DNA of 64,000 nucleotides from Legionella quateirensis (GTDB taxonomy: Bacteria > Pseudomonadota > Gammaproteobacteria > Legionellales > Legionellaceae). This document shows positions 63,801-64,000 of this stretch, piece after piece. The stretch's first letter is position 1; every line of letters begins with the position of its first letter. The stretch spans positions 191,548 through 255,547 of the forward strand of contig NZ_LNYR01000034.1 in assembly GCF_001467955.1 (NCBI RefSeq). Reading direction: 5' to 3'. The position numbers and the translations under genes were made by a program. Below the pieces are notes generated by a model that worked only from the letters and a program-made list of their open reading frames with translations, ran no database searches and was not told where the DNA came from.

Positions 63801-64000
63801 GTAATTGCCTGAAGCGCATTGCTCTTGTTTTTCCCTGCTGAAAATATCAAAGGTGACACCAAACTTTTCTAATAATTCATCTTGCCACTGTTCGGTTAGA
63901 GAGCCAGGTGAAACGATGAGTATGCGTTTGGCATCGCCACGCATGATGAGCTCACGAATTAACAGGCCTGCCATAATTGTTTTACCGGAACCTGGATCAT
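60846..64000 (-). CDS. SNF2-family helicase with C-terminal DUF3883-like domain, 5' end outside window
   Basis: At least 1042 residues are visible; the frame runs off the right edge through Walker A ([13 protein letters not shown]). Helicase motifs are present: motif [16 protein letters not shown], motif [17 protein letters not shown], motif [23 protein letters not shown] and [11 protein letters not shown]. The C-terminus ([27 protein letters not shown]) is a DUF3883/PD-(D/E)xK-like fold with D and ExK. It is the first visible gene of the five-gene defense operon. Confidence 0.92.
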   Translation of the reverse strand, partial: DPGSGKTIMAGLLIRELIMRGDAKRILIVSPGSLTEQWQDELLEKFGVTFDIFSREKQEQCASGNYFDEADQLICRLDQLSRNEEFQEKLKNTEWDIIIVDEAHKLSASYFGSKINKTKRFQLGEMLGSITRHFLLMTATPHNGKEEDFQTWLSLLDGDRFYGKFREGAHKVDVSDMMRRMVKEELLKFDGTPLFPERRAYTANYELSPMEASLYEQVTTYVREEMNRADNLDSKKKNNVGFALTMLQRRLASSPEAIYQSLKRRRKRLEDRLEETKLMARGQAVKKDSVAETLGEYNLKKQIDLPDNFDEIDEDLSAEEYEILSEQVVDQASASETIPELEAEILILKDLEDQALKVVQSGNDKKWEELSYLLQDKPEMLTTSGARRKLIIFTEHKDTLNYLAKRVSDLLGNENAVRTIYGGTNRDERRKVQEEFRNDPEVIILIATDAAGEGVNLQNANLMVNYDLPWNPNRLEQRFGRIHRIGQTEVCHLWNIVASETREGEVFKKLFDKIEIEKEALGGKVFDVLGEAFDNVSLKDLLVDAIRYGEAPETRAKMNEVIDSALDAEHLKEILRRNALVEQHMGLEELYAVKAEMEKAEARKLQPYFIRAFFTETFQTLGGEMRNREPGRFEIRHVPAAIRERDRIIGETRTPVLRKYERICFEKNHVRQQGKPMADMIHPMHPLMHAVTDLILEAHRPKLKQGAVLVDPNDDGLDPKVLFMVNHTVREGDNSANIASRRLQFIEIDEKGNAINAGWAPHLDLQPIDDYDHKIVGDILNANWLNNSLEELALKYASHKLVPEHYSEVKERRERQANKTLAAVNERLVKEINYWSDRYIKLQDDVNAGKQPRMQPEMARRRVDELTARLEQRKAELGALKNVVSSTPVVMGGALVIPKGLLAHRKGETQFSVDAEFRSRVENIAMNAVINIERSFGFEVNDVGTEKCGWDITSRPPTNADGSIRPDRHIEVKGRAKGQNTITVSRNEIIYGLNQADKFMLAIVIVDGEEFEGPFYVKTPFTIEPDFGVASINYDLSDLLSKAIAPEQTI

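Noticed and set aside
55123-64000. BREX or DISARM system
   Set aside because: No PglZ, BrxC, BrxL, DrmA, DrmB or DrmC gene is seen; only an SNF2 helicase and a methylase are shared in kind.

Overview
The window looks like a Legionella chromosome segment. The basis is a complete HipBST toxin-antitoxin set of the type known from L. pneumophila, the prpA-lvrA-lvrB-lvrC module that drives Legionella integrative conjugative elements (ICEs), Legionella-style REP/RAYT repeats, and AT-rich sequence. The species cannot be told from the sequence alone.

Region 1 (1-13.9 kb) is a nonribosomal peptide cluster. A leftward NRPS gene, cut by the window edge, starts back to back with a 3793-residue NRPS (TubC docking-C-A-PCP-E-C-C-A-PCP-E-TE). 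Its second A domain carries the textbook threonine code. A TylF-like O-methyltransferase follows 3 bases downstream.

Region 2 (14.3-17.2 kb) is a nitric-oxide response locus: alternative oxidase, TehB and a DUF488 protein in one operon, a convergent nsrR, and a broken truncated-hemoglobin gene. NsrR-type palindromes lie in front of both the oxidase and the globin.

Region 3 (17.2-25.3 kb) is scarred chromosome. It holds two RAYT transposases with paired REP hairpins, one internally deleted RAYT copy, a small MITE-like element, a five-copy 22-bp iteron array, a frameshifted phosphoesterase, an integrase remnant, hipBST with three evenly spaced operators, and a trpS gene.

Region 4 (25.3 kb to beyond the right edge) is an ICE. 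Its left end is a 3' fragment of an elongator tRNA-Met gene, the scar left by tRNA-targeted integration. Its orientation predicts that the intact tRNA and the integrase lie beyond 64 kb. Inside come AbiE genes with palindromic operators, a DUF2779 protein, an IncP-type relaxosome (traM, traL, traK, oriT, traJ, traI), an Apea-like HEPN protein, an ArdC/Toprim protein, traF, traG and a complete IncP-ordered mating-pair set (trbL,K,J,I,H,G,F,E,D,C,B). The control module csrA-like lvrC, lvrB, lvrA and prpA follows.

The last 11 kb is defense cargo on one strand: SNF2 helicase, DUF1156 DNA methyltransferase and DUF499 ATPase, then thsA (SIR2-SLOG) and thsB (TIR), which form a type I Thoeris system. 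Gaps between these genes are 2-11 bases, so all five look like one operon joining a modification-helicase system to an NAD-depleting suicide system. This is the most unusual arrangement in the window.
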